Assembly: GCA_021234155.1 (NCBI GenBank)
Contig: JAJEKV010000031.1
Span: 15,768,885-15,832,884, forward strand
Reading direction: 5' to 3'
Source: Isoetes taiwanensis
Lineage: Eukaryota > Streptophyta > Lycopodiopsida > Isoetales > Isoetaceae
DNA: 64,000 nt
Shown here: positions 41,540-53,959 of the stretch, in pieces
Position numbering within the stretch: the first letter of the stretch is position 1
Layout of the letters: each line of letters opens with the position of its first letter
Made by a program: the position numbers and the translations under genes
Notes under the pieces: generated by a model
The model's input: only the letters and a program-made list of their open reading frames with translations
The model's database searches: none
What the model was told of the DNA's origin: nothing

Positions 41540-44068
41540 ATGGCAAACAGGGCACTCTGTCGCCCATTTGGGAAGCTCTTTTTGTTGGTGTTGCATTATC
41601 TTTTGGTCCAAGTCCGTTGTTCATACTCACCTACAGATGCTTACCTTGTTAACTGTGGATCTTCTTCAAACTCTTCCGATGGCTTCAACCGGACGTGGAG
41701 CGCCGATACTTTTTCTGCCACTGGCGTTTTAGCTAACACTTCTGGTCAGAACACACAGCTTCCTTCTAATGTACCTTACCTCTCTGCTCGTTTCTTTACT
41801 AGCAATGGCAGTTATTCCTTCTCTGTTTCTCCTGGAAGACACTGGATTCGCCTCCATTTCTATCCATTTTCATCCCAAAATTATGATCCTTCTAAATCTA
41901 CTTTTTCTGTTAAGGTAGCAGGCTACACGTTGCTTTCTAACTTCAGTGCTGAGGCCGAATTACAGAGTAGCAACAGTTCCTACCTTATGAAGGAGTATTC
42001 TCTGAATCTGGTCAGCGCATCACTTTCAATAGATTTTTTCCCTTTGAGTGGTTCTTATGCATTTGTGAATGGCATTGAAGTGGTGTCTATTCCAGATCAG
42101 GGCTATGCTGATGATGCCATTTCTTTAGGGTCTAGTTCTATTCAAAAGCTTGGAATGGATGGAATTGCCTTGCAAACAATGTACAGGGTGAATGTTGGGG
42201 GCAGTTCTGTCAATCCGGTTAATGATTCTGGACAGATGAGAACATGGAAACCAGATGACGCTTATCTTGTAGCCCAGACTACACACTTACTATCTTCTCC
42301 GGAGAACGTAACCTATACCACTAATGTTTCAGATTACATTGCCCCAACCAGTGTTTTTGGGACTGCTAGAGAATTGTATAATTCAGTAGCCAACAGCAAA
42401 AATAACCTGACATGGAATTTTGCTGTTGATGCAGGCTATTTGTATTATGTGAGGTTCCTTTTTGCAGAGCTTGAGTATGATCAAGCTAATCAAAGGGTTT
42501 TCAACGTTTATGTCAATAATCAAACTGCTGAAACGTTTGACCTTATTGAGCTGACAAAAAAATATTATGCATACTTCCAGGATTTTCTTGTTCCGAATAA
42601 TGGATCCCTTAAGAATATGAGAGTTCAGATTGGTGCAGCACCTGATAGAACGTCTACTTCCAACAACGCCATTTTGAATGGGCTAGAAATTTTTAAAGTG
42701 AACGACTCGGCTGGTAGTCTGGCAGGAGTATCACATGATCTTCAAGTAGATGTTTCCAATCTCACCAAGAAGAAGACCAAGGTTTCAGCAGCCATAATTG
42801 GTGGCATTGTGGGGGTGGCAGCTGTTTTAGGGTTGCTAATTGCAGGAGCTTATTTCTTTTGTTGTCGAAAGGGAAAGGGCAATTGGATGCATATGCCTCT
42901 AATTGGAGGAACACAACATCCATCGGACAGCCGAAATTTTCCTGGCTCTCCCAGGAGTGGCACTGGAAGTTACATATCAAATGCTCCATCAAGCTTTTGC
43001 AGGCATTTCTCATTTCAAGAGATAATAGATGCAACTAACAACTTTGATGAGTCTCAGCTTCTTGGAGTTGGAGGGTTTGGAAAGGTGTACAAAGGAACCA
43101 TTGACACTGGTACAAAAGTTGCTGTGAAGAGAGGTAATCCGCGGTCGGAGCAAGGTCTTACTGAATTTCAAACAGAGATTGAGATGTTGTCTAAGCTTAG
43201 ACACCGTCATCTGGTTTCTCTTATTGGTTACTGTGAAGAACACGCTGAAATGATTTTAGTTTATGACTACATGGCAAATGGTCCTTTAAGGGGCCACCTC
43301 TATGGAACTGATCAACCACCTTTAACATGGAAGCAAAGACTTGAGATCTGCATTGGTGCTGCCAGGGGCCTTCATTATTTACACACAGGTGCAGCTCAAA
43401 GCATTATTCACAGAGATGTGAAGACAACGAACATTCTGGTTGATGAAAACTTTGTTGCTAAAGTGGCTGATTTTGGCCTCTCAAAAACAGGGCCAGCACT
43501 TGAGCACACACACGTCAGTACAGCAGTGAAAGGCAGTTTTGGTTACTTGGATCCAGAATACTTTAGAAGGCAGCAGCTCACAGAAAAGTCAGATGTCTAC
43601 TCATTTGGGGTGGTGCTTGTTGAGGTCTTATGTGCAAGACCAGCTATTAATCCTGCACTTCCAAGGGAACAGGTAAACATAGCAGAGTGGGCAATGCATT
43701 GGCAAAAATTGGGGAAGCTTGAACTTATAATTGATCCGAAATTGAAGGGTTATTGCAGTACTGAATCCCTAAAAAAGTTTGGAGAGTTAGCAGAGAAATG
43801 TTTGGACGAGCGAGGAACTGATAGACCAACTATGGGGGATGTTTTGTGGAACCTTGAATACGTATTGCAGTTGCAGGAGAGCATGCCACAGCAGGAGGTG
43901 CTTGAAAATACATCTAGACAAGTTTCTGAAATTCCTCTGCGCACATTTGCAAATGGAAACCCTACTGTGAGGCATGTGGGCAATCATAGCCTGGACAGTG
44001 AACTAGATTCAGAAGATGCATCCGCAAGTGCAGTGTTCTCACAACTAGTGAATCCTCAAGGTAGATGA
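41540..44068 (+). CDS. CrRLK1L malectin-like receptor kinase, THESEUS1/FERONIA type
   Basis: An intronless 842-residue protein, the usual length and structure for this family. I chose ATG 41540 rather than the upstream in-frame ATG 41399 because it starts a signal peptide (MANRALC...LFLLVLHYLLVQ, residues 1-29), directly before TDAYLVNCGS. Residues 30-400 form the malectin-like ectodomain with several N-glycosylation sites. 415-442 is a membrane span (AAIIGGIVGVAAVLGLLIAG). The kinase keeps the Gly loop LGVGGFGKV (about 508), Lys in VAVKRG (530), HRDVKTTN (Asp 626), DFGLS (Asp 644) and GSFGYLDPEY, so it should be active. Family members sense cell-wall state and RALF peptides at the plasma membrane. 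The sequence looks closest to THESEUS1, but exact orthology needs a tree. It has no frameshifts, in contrast to its surroundings. Confidence 0.95.
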   Translation: MANRALCRPFGKLFLLVLHYLLVQVRCSYSPTDAYLVNCGSSSNSSDGFNRTWSADTFSATGVLANTSGQNTQLPSNVPYLSARFFTSNGSYSFSVSPGRHWIRLHFYPFSSQNYDPSKSTFSVKVAGYTLLSNFSAEAELQSSNSSYLMKEYSLNLVSASLSIDFFPLSGSYAFVNGIEVVSIPDQGYADDAISLGSSSIQKLGMDGIALQTMYRVNVGGSSVNPVNDSGQMRTWKPDDAYLVAQTTHLLSSPENVTYTTNVSDYIAPTSVFGTARELYNSVANSKNNLTWNFAVDAGYLYYVRFLFAELEYDQANQRVFNVYVNNQTAETFDLIELTKKYYAYFQDFLVPNNGSLKNMRVQIGAAPDRTSTSNNAILNGLEIFKVNDSAGSLAGVSHDLQVDVSNLTKKKTKVSAAIIGGIVGVAAVLGLLIAGAYFFCCRKGKGNWMHMPLIGGTQHPSDSRNFPGSPRSGTGSYISNAPSSFCRHFSFQEIIDATNNFDESQLLGVGGFGKVYKGTIDTGTKVAVKRGNPRSEQGLTEFQTEIEMLSKLRHRHLVSLIGYCEEHAEMILVYDYMANGPLRGHLYGTDQPPLTWKQRLEICIGAARGLHYLHTGAAQSIIHRDVKTTNILVDENFVAKVADFGLSKTGPALEHTHVSTAVKGSFGYLDPEYFRRQQLTEKSDVYSFGVVLVEVLCARPAINPALPREQVNIAEWAMHWQKLGKLELIIDPKLKGYCSTESLKKFGELAEKCLDERGTDRPTMGDVLWNLEYVLQLQESMPQQEVLENTSRQVSEIPLRTFANGNPTVRHVGNHSLDSELDSEDASASAVFSQLVNPQGR

Positions 44069-46229
44069 TTCTTTGTAATTATTCTTGAAAGAGAGCTGAC
44101 CTATTTTAACATCTTCTACGAAGGTATGTCATCTCTTGTAGATATGTATTCTGGCTTTTTGTGAGTTCTATATGTTATTCAATTATTCAATTTAAATTAT
44201 TTTGTGGATAAATGATCTATGATGTGTTCCCACCGTGGCCTATGCTTAAGTACAAACCCAATTTCCTAAGGGATTTGGGACTTCTTTCTACGGTGGTCAC
44301 AAAATATCACTGTCGTATATATACGTGACACCAGGGCAGAAGATGTGACCCACAAATTAAAACTTGCTTTTCCACTTCATGGTTTTTTTTTTTTTTTTTT
44401 TTTTGGGAGATAAAGGCAGTTTTTGATATAACTTTACATCACAAAAAACCCTGAAGATTCAAGGAAAAAGATAAGAAACTGGTCTCAGAATATACAGTCA
44501 ATGGAAAAAAGTAGAGTCATCAGCGAGTTGTTCAACATCTTCTTTGGGTGCTAAACCAAATACTATAGGGCCACCTCCATAAACTTTCACCACTAATCCA
44601 CTTACTTGCTCAACTGCAACAGCTTTTGTTACCCTTATTTGCCAGATTTGGATTAAGCGCAAGTAAAAATTCCCAGTATCCTTTGCAAAGTAGTAGAATA
44701 AATTGGACCAAAACCTGAATAAAAAAGGACATATAGACAAGTAATTGCCCAAACCTTATGCCTGAAGAGAGCGCATTCCCATTGTAGAGGTAACAGAGCT
44801 CCTCCATGCTTCTGAATACATTAAAATCCAACTAGACCTTAGCCCAGCCCTAAATGATGCATTGTTGGAGAAACCTTTAGGTCATCATGCTTCCATACGG
44901 GCAAAATTTCAAGAACTAGCAGTCCACATAACCCTTTATCAGAAAGTAAAATCCAAGGTCTCCCGAAACTTGAATTTCAAGATTTCTAATCCAATAACCT
45001 GACCACACCTACAAAGATACATAGAAATTCCCATAGAAATTCCCATCATGGTGCATTTTCGTAGTCAAAACATTTGTAAATGCTTTTTACGTTTGGTATT
45101 TAGGGAGCGTATCTCACGCATGGTTTTGGCTAGATTTCGGGGGTGTATTATATGCCAAACCGTAGTTGAAGTATATTTTTTGAGTGATTTGAGCTGCTTG
45201 TTGGCCAGTCAAAGGAGCGTTCCAAAATCGGTTCTGGGATGCGAGTTTTTTTTTTTGGTTTCATGGTTTCAGAATGGAAGGATAAGAATGCACGTGGGAA
45301 GGGATCCGAGCGGGGAAATTCCTTTGGATCCGGCGATGAATCGAACAGATCCAGGCAAATGAAGGAGCAAACAAAGGATGCAACAATAAAAGAAAGGAAA
45401 TATAGCAAAATCCGCATTTTGTACCTTGGATTTCTTCAACAAAGCTATTGCCTAGAAGTTGAATCTGTTTCTGTTACAGAGAATCAGACGCATCAGCTTT
45501 TTTTCATCTCAATCCTTAGATCTTTTAATTTTTGAATCGTCGGCTAGGAAAAATAGAAAACCCAGGTAATTCCTTCTGCCGATCGCGGCCCTAGCCATTC
45601 CGACAAGCATTGCGAATGAATGGAAATAATCCTTGTCGATTGCTTCCACCTCTATAGATTTACAAGATTCAAGAGCTGAAGTATCCCTTCTCTAAAGCCT
45701 CTTAAATACTTGCAGCTCCTCCGTGTCTTCTAAATACAAATGTCATTTCATATGTCGCTACATCTTGGCCTTCTTCACCAGTAGCTCGTAAAGATCTTCA
45801 GCTCCAGGAAAAGCCTCAAAAGCAGCATATGTGGCATGGTTTATTGAGCACAAGAAAGGGACAGAATAATTCTAAGGATTTTGGGGCAGCATCTTCTATG
45901 TAACGCATGCATCCACTTCCCCTGATGCTTATAAATCTACTTTTGGGTTCAACAGATCATCTAGAGATTCCGTATCTTTGGATGATAAAGATTAGAACAA
46001 CATAAGGTAGAACTGTCTCAGAACAAGAATATCTTTAGGATAAGACAGTCTGACTCTTGTCGTCTATACTCTTCAGGCAATGACGGTGCGTGTTATTATA
46101 TTCCAGACTCCGTTCATTCACTTCTGCCATTCATTCACTTCTATCTTGTGCTAGTAACATTTTTTGTTTTAATCAGTTATCTATGAGAAAGAAATAAATT
46201 TAATAATGACTGTGGCTGTGTGGCTGCAG
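44069..46229. other. intergenic; poly-T run at 44383-44404
   Basis: After the kinase stop comes about 310 bases of AT-rich 3' flank. A 22-base T run at 44383-44404, followed by GGGAGATAAAGGCAGTTTTTG, looks like the 3' end of a minus-strand LINE or SINE. Minus-strand ORFs to about 44830 may be its remains but show no RT motif. 44850-46229 has nothing recognised. Confidence 0.4.
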
Positions 46230-46746
46230 TAAAGTGGGTAACAAGTCTAGAGCATCTAAAATCAGGAGAGTTCTTGAAAGAAATGCAATATTGCAAAGGA
46301 TGCTTCTCATATGGGTCCTTCTGGGTTATTGTATAGTTATAGGCAATGGCATCCTTACGCCAGCAATCTCAGGTACCTACGAAAGGTGTAAATCCACCTA
46401 TAACTATCTTCCTTTTATTGTGCAAATGGCTATTTAAGGCGGATTTTATGTTAATGCAATGACGTTTTGTATTAAATGTCTTTGTTTGCTTTGTCTATTA
46501 AAACTGTTAGTTGGGATGGCTTGCTTTCATTTATACGATAGAAATTAGAGATTTTTTATCCTTTGTTTTGATATTAATTCAATGTGGCATGGTATCTCAT
46601 TGATTGCCTTTCATTGTGTGCCATTCTTCTGTGCTGTTCTTTTCCTATTTCACTATGAGCAAGAGTGTCTAATTTGGGCCCTGATTCTTTTGTTGTAGTT
46701 ATGTCCATGGATGGTGTTAAGGCTGCACATCCGGCTTTCTCACATG
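46230..46746 (+). pseudogene. KUP/HAK/KT potassium transporter, two-exon fragment
   Basis: Exon-like block 46230-46372 encodes SKIRRVLERNAILQRMLLIW and then GNGILTPAIS, matching the HAK/KUP region around LEKHRSLQRxLLxLxLLGTCMVIGDGVLTPAIS (canonical GDG is GNG here). It ends at a GT donor after AIS plus one base. A TTTTGTTGTAG acceptor at 46698 joins phase 1 to VMSMDGVKAAHPAFSH, equivalent to VLSAVSGxKVA, ending at GTAAC. The splice position after AIS agrees with where KUP genes are, to my recollection, split. Earlier and later exons were not found, and the second exon is one codon short. KUP proteins move K+ across plasma or vacuolar membranes. It is probably a decayed gene cut by the LINE at 48 kb. 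Confidence 0.6.
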
Positions 46747-47987
46747 GTAACTATTATGCTTAAAGTCTAGACCTCTGCAGCTTGAGTCAAACTCTCCCAT
46801 GTTCAGTAATTTCTTGATCTGCAAGTTTGATAAGCTTTTGTAATGACATGACCTTTTAAAAGAGATAATAGACCATGCCTTGTACTCTGTGAAAAACAGC
46901 TGCATTTCAGATTCAAATGCATCCCAAATGGCACAATATTCTAACCGTTATCTCAATCTCAAGCTCATGAAGGAGATTCTATCACGCTGTCTGCAACAAA
47001 TGGACCCTGGACATTGAATGGAACCATCATCAGTGAGCTTATTTAATGTAAACTTCCATCTTTGGGGACCTATCCTTGTCTAGCTATGTATAACAGTGCT
47101 AAATCATGTCGAATAATTCGATTTATCTCTCTTTGGAGACATCAAGCTACTGCACTTCTGGAAAATATTGAGAAGAAAGCCCTTGGATGGTCGATGCATC
47201 ATGTATGTAAGTCTTATCACTTGAAATGTTGTGTATGGTTGCACGGGTGAAGGTGCTATACTAAAATGGTAGACCAAGTAGATATACATTCTTTCTTTAT
47301 CTTCTAGGTGCAGGAGGGTTGCATAGTCGAAGTCTAATGCACATCCATATAATATTACCCATACAAATTCATTGCGTCTTCCATGAAGATTGGTATGATG
47401 ATGTTTGTACACCATACAGTTGGAAAGCCACAATAGGGCATTCCATTGGCATATCTGCAATAATTGTAGAAAGGGCCTACACCATGTATAAGCTTGCAAA
47501 CTCCCCCAGAGGATTGTTATTACAGTTTCATTTTAGCCCATTACATTTAATAATATATAGACAGTCCACCATTCTTGCCTTCAAATTTTGATGGTCAAAG
47601 TTTGTTAGAATAGGTAATAAGGGGACGAGCCACCATGTCCGTTCTCAGTTGTAACACGATTCAGCTGATTTTATAATACCAGCGTAAAAAAGTCAATAAT
47701 TTAGAGCTTTACTTCAGTCTATGTAAATAAGTTGCATGTTAATCATATCCAGATGCTATATTTCAGTTAATCAACACATGCGAGGGTCCTCAAAGTTCTG
47801 ATATGTTGCAAAAGAGAACCATGTTATTGAATGGCTATTCATTGATAGCAGTGGTCAAGGAAAAGGTATGGAAGTTAATCTCATTTGCCTGCCTATCTAT
47901 CTTAGTACAGAAGAGTTGACAGCCCCCATCCAAAATCATGCAAATACATTTAGAAATTTAGAATGTGATTAACACTGGGCCTCAATC
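46747..47987. other. intergenic, no further transporter exon recognised
   Basis: Searched by eye for later KUP exons (for example the ALQxxGTxKVGxxFAP region) without success. Small ORFs on both strands are not family-like. Confidence 0.35.
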
Positions 47988-48109
47988 ATGCAAACTAAGG
48001 TAATGAGCCTCGTTTTCTTCTGCAGCTGGCTCGGAACTTTCATTCTATCTGCTAATGTCTCAATAATATTGAAAGAAAAAAATCTTACTTCCGCTACTCA
48101 ATCTTCAAT

Positions 48110-50630
48110 GATTGCACAGGAAAGCGGGGGCATGGGGGGGTTGCCTGCTACTACCGAACAACCTTGGCACAATCAATCTCCTTGTTCAAGACAGACAAGC
48201 ACAACCGGTACCTGTGGGTGCGTGTGCAAAACCGCGATGTGAGACCTCTCTTTGTGGCGACCGCTATTTTCCACATGCGAGAAAGCAACTTCTATCACCC
48301 CCTTTCGGATGTGGATAGGCTGGACCCTATGTCGATCTATATGATGACATACAAGAAAGATAAGCGGTTAGCAAAGTGTCATACTCCTTGGAGACTTCAA
48401 TGCGCCAAGACGGGGTAGAACAACCCATGAGATTTGATCCCTTGGTCGATGATATATTGCGGTTGCATCTGCAGAAGGAGCTTGGCCCACGGACATCGGA
48501 TGATAATGTCCAGTCCTTGTGGCTATAGTCGGCGGTTGCTTTGCTTTCTGCCCAGTATCTTTGACTGTGTCTGTGGACTATACGGGTGCCTTCCACCCGC
48601 AAAGAGCACTTGTATTGGGGAAAACCGGCCGGATCTAGTGTGGTGGACTATGTCTTTGGTGCTGGCCGGAGACCTGCGTAATGATCGAGCACTTTCGGTG
48701 GGAGCGACTAATAGGGATGAAGATGGGAGCTGGACCGCACCACTTCCTTGAAGTTGTGGCGGGGTTCTGGGGCCCGGTGCAACAACTCCTCCCATACTCA
48801 TTGCGATTGGATTATGAACATCTGCGAGGGCTTATGTCGGATGCTTATAGATATTTGGCGATTTTGCAATATCCTACACTAGAACAGCGAACCAGTAAAT
48901 TTGTTGATGTACTTAGGACTGCAGCGAGAGAAGGTGCTGGGATAAGCCACCGCGGACCTCGAGGTCCTAACCTTCCACGTAATCAATGGTTTGATCGCAG
49001 TCACGAGGAACACAGCATGCCTCACCAAGTCCACCAGACCACCACACTTCGCCCTGTGCGGTCGGGCGATTACCGCATCTTCCTTAGCTAAGAAAGCCGG
49101 GTACGATGCGGCGCATCAAGGAAAATGTTTACCTCACGGAGCGTTATCGGGACCTGGTGAAGAGGTTCTTAAGCGATCTGACCCGCAGGGGAATATCACT
49201 CCCGGCGGTGGAGACAATACTTGCAACGGCTATCGACCCTCGAGGTGCACATGCGGCATTACCCTGCAAGAAGGCCGATCTTTGGAAATCCGCAGAGATT
49301 GAGGACGTGGAGACAAAGGCTTACTTGGCGTCTTGCCAATGGAAAGCCCGGACTTGGATGGTATGCGAGGCATAATTGCTTAAGTGGAGGCCCGTCCATA
49401 ACACGATCTTGGCAGCCTTGTTCAACGAGGCATTCTGAGGAGGATTTCCTTCTGATGGACCAATAAGGAGTTGTTCCCATATATAAGGTAGGTGACCCAC
49501 CTTTGCCCAGCCAATTACGAACAATCGCCAGACCGGTTAAGTTGTTTGCAAGAATTAACTTCTTTGGGATTCTCGGCGGCCGATTGTATTTGGCGGCAAT
49601 GCGGGCCACTACACCCATCTGGTCAGACCTCGGCACTCAACCATTGACCACATCTTCGGTGCGAACTCACGATTGAAGAGCCGGCGAGGAACCGCCCCGG
49701 TTTTTCTTGTTGCTTTGCTTTGTGGATTTTTCGCGAAGGCGTTTGACCACGGTGCCTCGGGAAAAACTATGGGCAAGGCGCAATAAAATTTGGGGTTCTG
49801 TAGATTTCACGAGAATCACGGTGTACATGCTATATAAGTGCTGAATTGATTTGCAGCGGACAAACCAACCATTTGATATTGAAATGCTCGGGGTTAAATT
49901 GAGGATGCGCCCTCTCTCCCAACATTGTTTGGGCTTTATATTGATCAATTGGGTAAACTGTAGCGATAATGCAGAGGCGATGGGCTCACCTTCTCTATCG
50001 GAATCATCAGAACCCAGGTTAATATATCTTTGATGATGTGGACCTCTAACACACCGGCGGACATGCGCGACATCTCGATGCCACGGACACGATACGCCAA
50101 GCTGGCGTGATATGCTGGCGTCAACTTTTGGCCAAGACTAAGGTGGTTTTCATATCATCTTCCGTGGTAGAGGTCCCTCCTTCCAGTTACGAGGGCAAAA
50201 TGTGGAAGTTACATCCACATACACAAATATTTAGAGTGGGTTCCTTCTACACTATACCTTTGGGACACACATCCATACGACTCACAGTGTGTGGCGGTGG
50301 AAGGCACTATATGCAATGCAAAACAATAATAGTCATAGAAGCTGACCCATCGGTCACACACATTCAGCGCCTTAGTGAACTGTCCTTTTATCACGGGGTG
50401 GAAGTATGGGGCCCGGTAGTATCACTTGCTATTTGGAATGACTTGGAGGCGAGTCTAGAAACAACGACCCCAATTTTTGCTCCTGATTGTTTTAGTTGTA
50501 TACGGAAGTGTTGTTTTATGCCAAAAAACAACACCAAAATAACCCCAGAAGTCCCGCGGCTGTTTATCGGTTGCATAAAGGACAGTGGGTTTTATAAAGC
50601 TTATCCCACTATGGTTTTCACGGCAGCTTT
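48110..50630 (+). pseudogene. LINE with EEP endonuclease and reverse transcriptase, broken
   Basis: In shifting frames the order is that of a non-LTR retrotransposon ORF2. EEP nuclease: YLWVRVQNRDVRPLFVATAI (about 48205), ESNFYHPLSDVDRLDPM, VILLGDFNA (48378-48404) and SSVVDYVFG. Linker: RNQWFDRSHEE (about 48975). RT: FNEAF then DPPLPSNYRTIARPVKLFAR (about 49490-49550), HSTIDHIFGANS, FFAKAFDHG, a GVKLRMRPLSQHCLGFILI segment (GCPLSP region), and a DDVDL box at about 50030. Next LAKTKVVFISS (50130), then YHGVEVWGPVVSLAIWNDLE, the usual LYGxEVWG thumb segment. Numerous stops and indels prevent function. G+C is higher than in the neighbours. Confidence 0.78.
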
Positions 50631-53600
50631 TTGTTTTTTTTTTTAGTCTTGTGATCCTTTCACTATTGTTTTAGCGAACTTTTGTTAACATGTAGTTTTT
50701 CTTTCTTTGTTGTTTTGGAGGAGTCGCGTTGTTTGTCTTCTAAATACTTACGTGAAGTTTTTATATTACACACGTGAAAAATAAAATTACAATGTTAAAA
50801 GTAAGATGGTTTTTAAAAAAAATTACATATTATTTAGCAAAATGCCACATGTGTTACCTAAAGCTATTATTCTTTTTAATGCTACTAAGCTATTTGTTTT
50901 CCTAAAAAAACTACATATAGGAAAGAATTATTATAGCATATAGAAAATTCAGGTTGTTTCCTAATGTGTTTTAAACCAATGAAATATTGACATGTAGCCG
51001 CATTATTTTTATTAAAAACATAATTTAACCAATCAAATATTGACACGTGTACTTTTTTAATTAAAGAAAATTGTTATGACACATAGAAAAAAAAACAAGA
51101 TGTTGTTTCTAATATCTTTTAACCAATATTGACAACGCGTGGCTATTGATCTAAACAATTTGCATTTTTTCAAAACCGGTCTTTACTAAAGGGAAAAACA
51201 CAACATTATTCAAAGCGAGAGGGCAAGCATTATTTAGAAGCATCATTTGAATGCAAAATAGAATGAATCTGGTGTGAACTTGCATTAAACTCACATTTTT
51301 CTTTGAAATTCTGATTTGAATTCATTCAAATTTACACTTCAATTTGCCTTGAAACAAAGGTTATATTTTCACAAATTTATACTTACACTACAATGAAATC
51401 ATCTTAAGTCTTCGATAAATATTTGCTTTGTTCACAAGCTGATAACTTGATGATAGAAACAAATGGTCTGCGAGAAAGGAAAGACCAAGATTTCTCTACA
51501 GGTACGCATTACTTGCGTGCAGCGGCAACATAGTCTTCTATATAGCGGTTATTAGCACAAGTACGCAATATCATATATACGCGATTACATCACGTAAAGA
51601 AACAAAGAAAGAAAGAACTTCGAGACAAAATCATGTTGAAGCAGGACTTAGAAGCGAGTTAAAAGCAATACTCGATTACTTTGTGGATGGAAAACACGCC
51701 CTTGCCCTTGCAAATCAAATTGGCCACATACCTTGCCAGCCCTGCGGCTAGAATATGAGCTGAAACAAAAGACAATTTACCATTTGGTAAAAAACGCCTG
51801 CAAAATAAAAAGGTTTTGAGTTCACGTTAAATGCCATGTTTCCACCTCAATCCACCAACTTTGGATTGGCAAGGAAGCATTTATTTCAAAAGAAATTTAT
51901 GTACTGCAGTGGTCTCCAAAAGTTGAGAGACGAAGACTTTCCTACATGTAATGCAAGGATGCGGTTCGCCATATCCAGAACAAAAGGAACTAAACTAAAG
52001 AGCGCGCCGGCCTTTACAAATCCGGCTGCGAAGGCTGCCCGCCCAGCAAATCATATCACTTGCGGTTGCGGCCATAGGCGATAACATGCTTGATTCACCG
52101 CCAGCCATAGCATGAACCACAGCAATCTTGAACCACCATAGCCAAGCCTTGAAGGATGCAAAACCAGCCACAGCAGAATCAAAGGCCATTGTTTGGCAAA
52201 GCGGGACCCTAAACCAAAAATGAGAGGAAAAATCAATTTACTCATTTTCACTCACGGCCGCCCTTAAGATTTAAAACTTGCCGACCACGTGCATTGGGGA
52301 ATGGTGGGAAAGCTTGAGAATACTATTGTGCTGCCAAAATTTTCTTGAAAAAGAACGAGAATGGAAGTAAAAAAGACTATTTTCTTTGTGATTCTTGGCC
52401 ATGCGGTACGGAAGTCATCATTCGAAGCGAAATGGGAGCGGCCCTAGCTAAACATACGAAAATGCTTGAGTGATATGAAGCGGGCAGGAAAAATCTTGGG
52501 TGATATAGAAGAAACGTGGCGCCATGGCTTCTAGAACATTTTCTTTGTGGCGAAAGTAGCAAAGTGACCAAAATGGACGGCCAGTGAGGAAGAAGCGGCA
52601 ACAAAATGAGACGGCAGAGGTTAAAGCGGGGAAAGCGGCATAACCTGGACCAATAGAATGATAGTACAAGGATCGCGATCTTGGCACGTTCATCTGTGGG
52701 CCAGGACACCTTTTACTCACGTATTTAATTGTCAACATGGACAAGGCATGCATCCTTGAGGCGCCTCACATATAAATTTTCAATTTTAGGGTATTCACAT
52801 GTAGTTCAATAAAGGGCAGGCGGTTTGACATAAATTTAGATCCCGGCTACTTTGCAGGCGTTTACTGGCATCTCCAGCGACGTCCGGCAAGTCTTGCGGT
52901 GACATATAAAGCGTCCACTAGCAGAGTTCATAACTACTTTAGATCCTAGTCATTTGCACTCTACCACCGCGTAAAGCAAAATCAAGGTGAAGCATGTTGC
53001 GGTACGCCATCGCCCGCGATTCTGCGCCAACTCAAAGTAAGCCCACGGATCATCTAAACCCTAGCATTTCTCTTACGTAGCCCATTTCAGCCAAACCCAT
53101 CTATTAAAGCCCGGGCTTTGAACCTGAATGCTTTAAAGGGCATACTTTATTCCATTGAGACCTGTTTATACCGTTCGGTCTTTTGAATTGACTTTGTTTG
53201 TCGCATTCACGCTGCGATTTTGTTTTGGTCGTGGCGAAACCTTGTCAAAAACAAGGTTCTAGCGCCATAGCCCGATTAAGTCTTGGGCTCTAGCCTTGCA
53301 GTCTTGAAGGCTGCCATCCCGACTTAAATGGCTGCTTGATCTTAAATCCGTCCACTGGCTGGGCTTTCGTTGATGCGATTTTCCTTGTAGAAACACTAAA
53401 GCGATCTCGAACCAGTTAAAGGGGTTGAACCCTCTTTCGCCCATTCACGGCAAATGGCCGAGCCCGAGCTGAGCCATTTATTTTTGCGTAATAGACTAAA
53501 GGTTAACCCTTCTTCCATGTTAACCCAGGCCATCTGACCCTCATATTTTTTTCTGTAGCGCCCATAGGCCGTTATCTACACCTTGTCACGAGAACAATGG

Positions 53601-53959
53601 ATATAGCATTCTAGCACTTCCCTTTCATATTTAGATGGATTGTTTTTGGCTCATTACAATGCTTGATGCTTAATTGTGGCTATTTTTGGACATAGGTTAG
53701 TACATTGACTCCTAGAAATCATGAGATCTCTTTAGAATCGCAAAGATTCAATACTTTGTTGATCTTGGTTGCACATTCCTCAAACCAGTCAATCAAGTAA
53801 ATCTAAGTAATCAATCAAAATCATTGGACCTAGTACCTAAATATCATTAGCCTCATGTTCTGCAGGTTTACGGGTGAGATTGATTTTTGAGAAGGACCAT
53901 GCATACACTATTTCAGTTAAGGACCAAGGAACACCATTATTGCAATGTTGCCTGCAAAA
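50631..53959. other. intergenic, nothing recognised
   Basis: 50640-51450 is strongly AT-rich; the rest is mixed. ORFs at 51836-52084 and 52377-52753 have no recognised motif. 52760-53600 is moderately GC-rich without family-like coding sequence. Confidence 0.4.

Noticed and set aside
49667-49948. Minus-strand ORFs across the plus-strand LINE
   Set aside because: They overlap RT-like coding on the plus strand and have no recognised motif.
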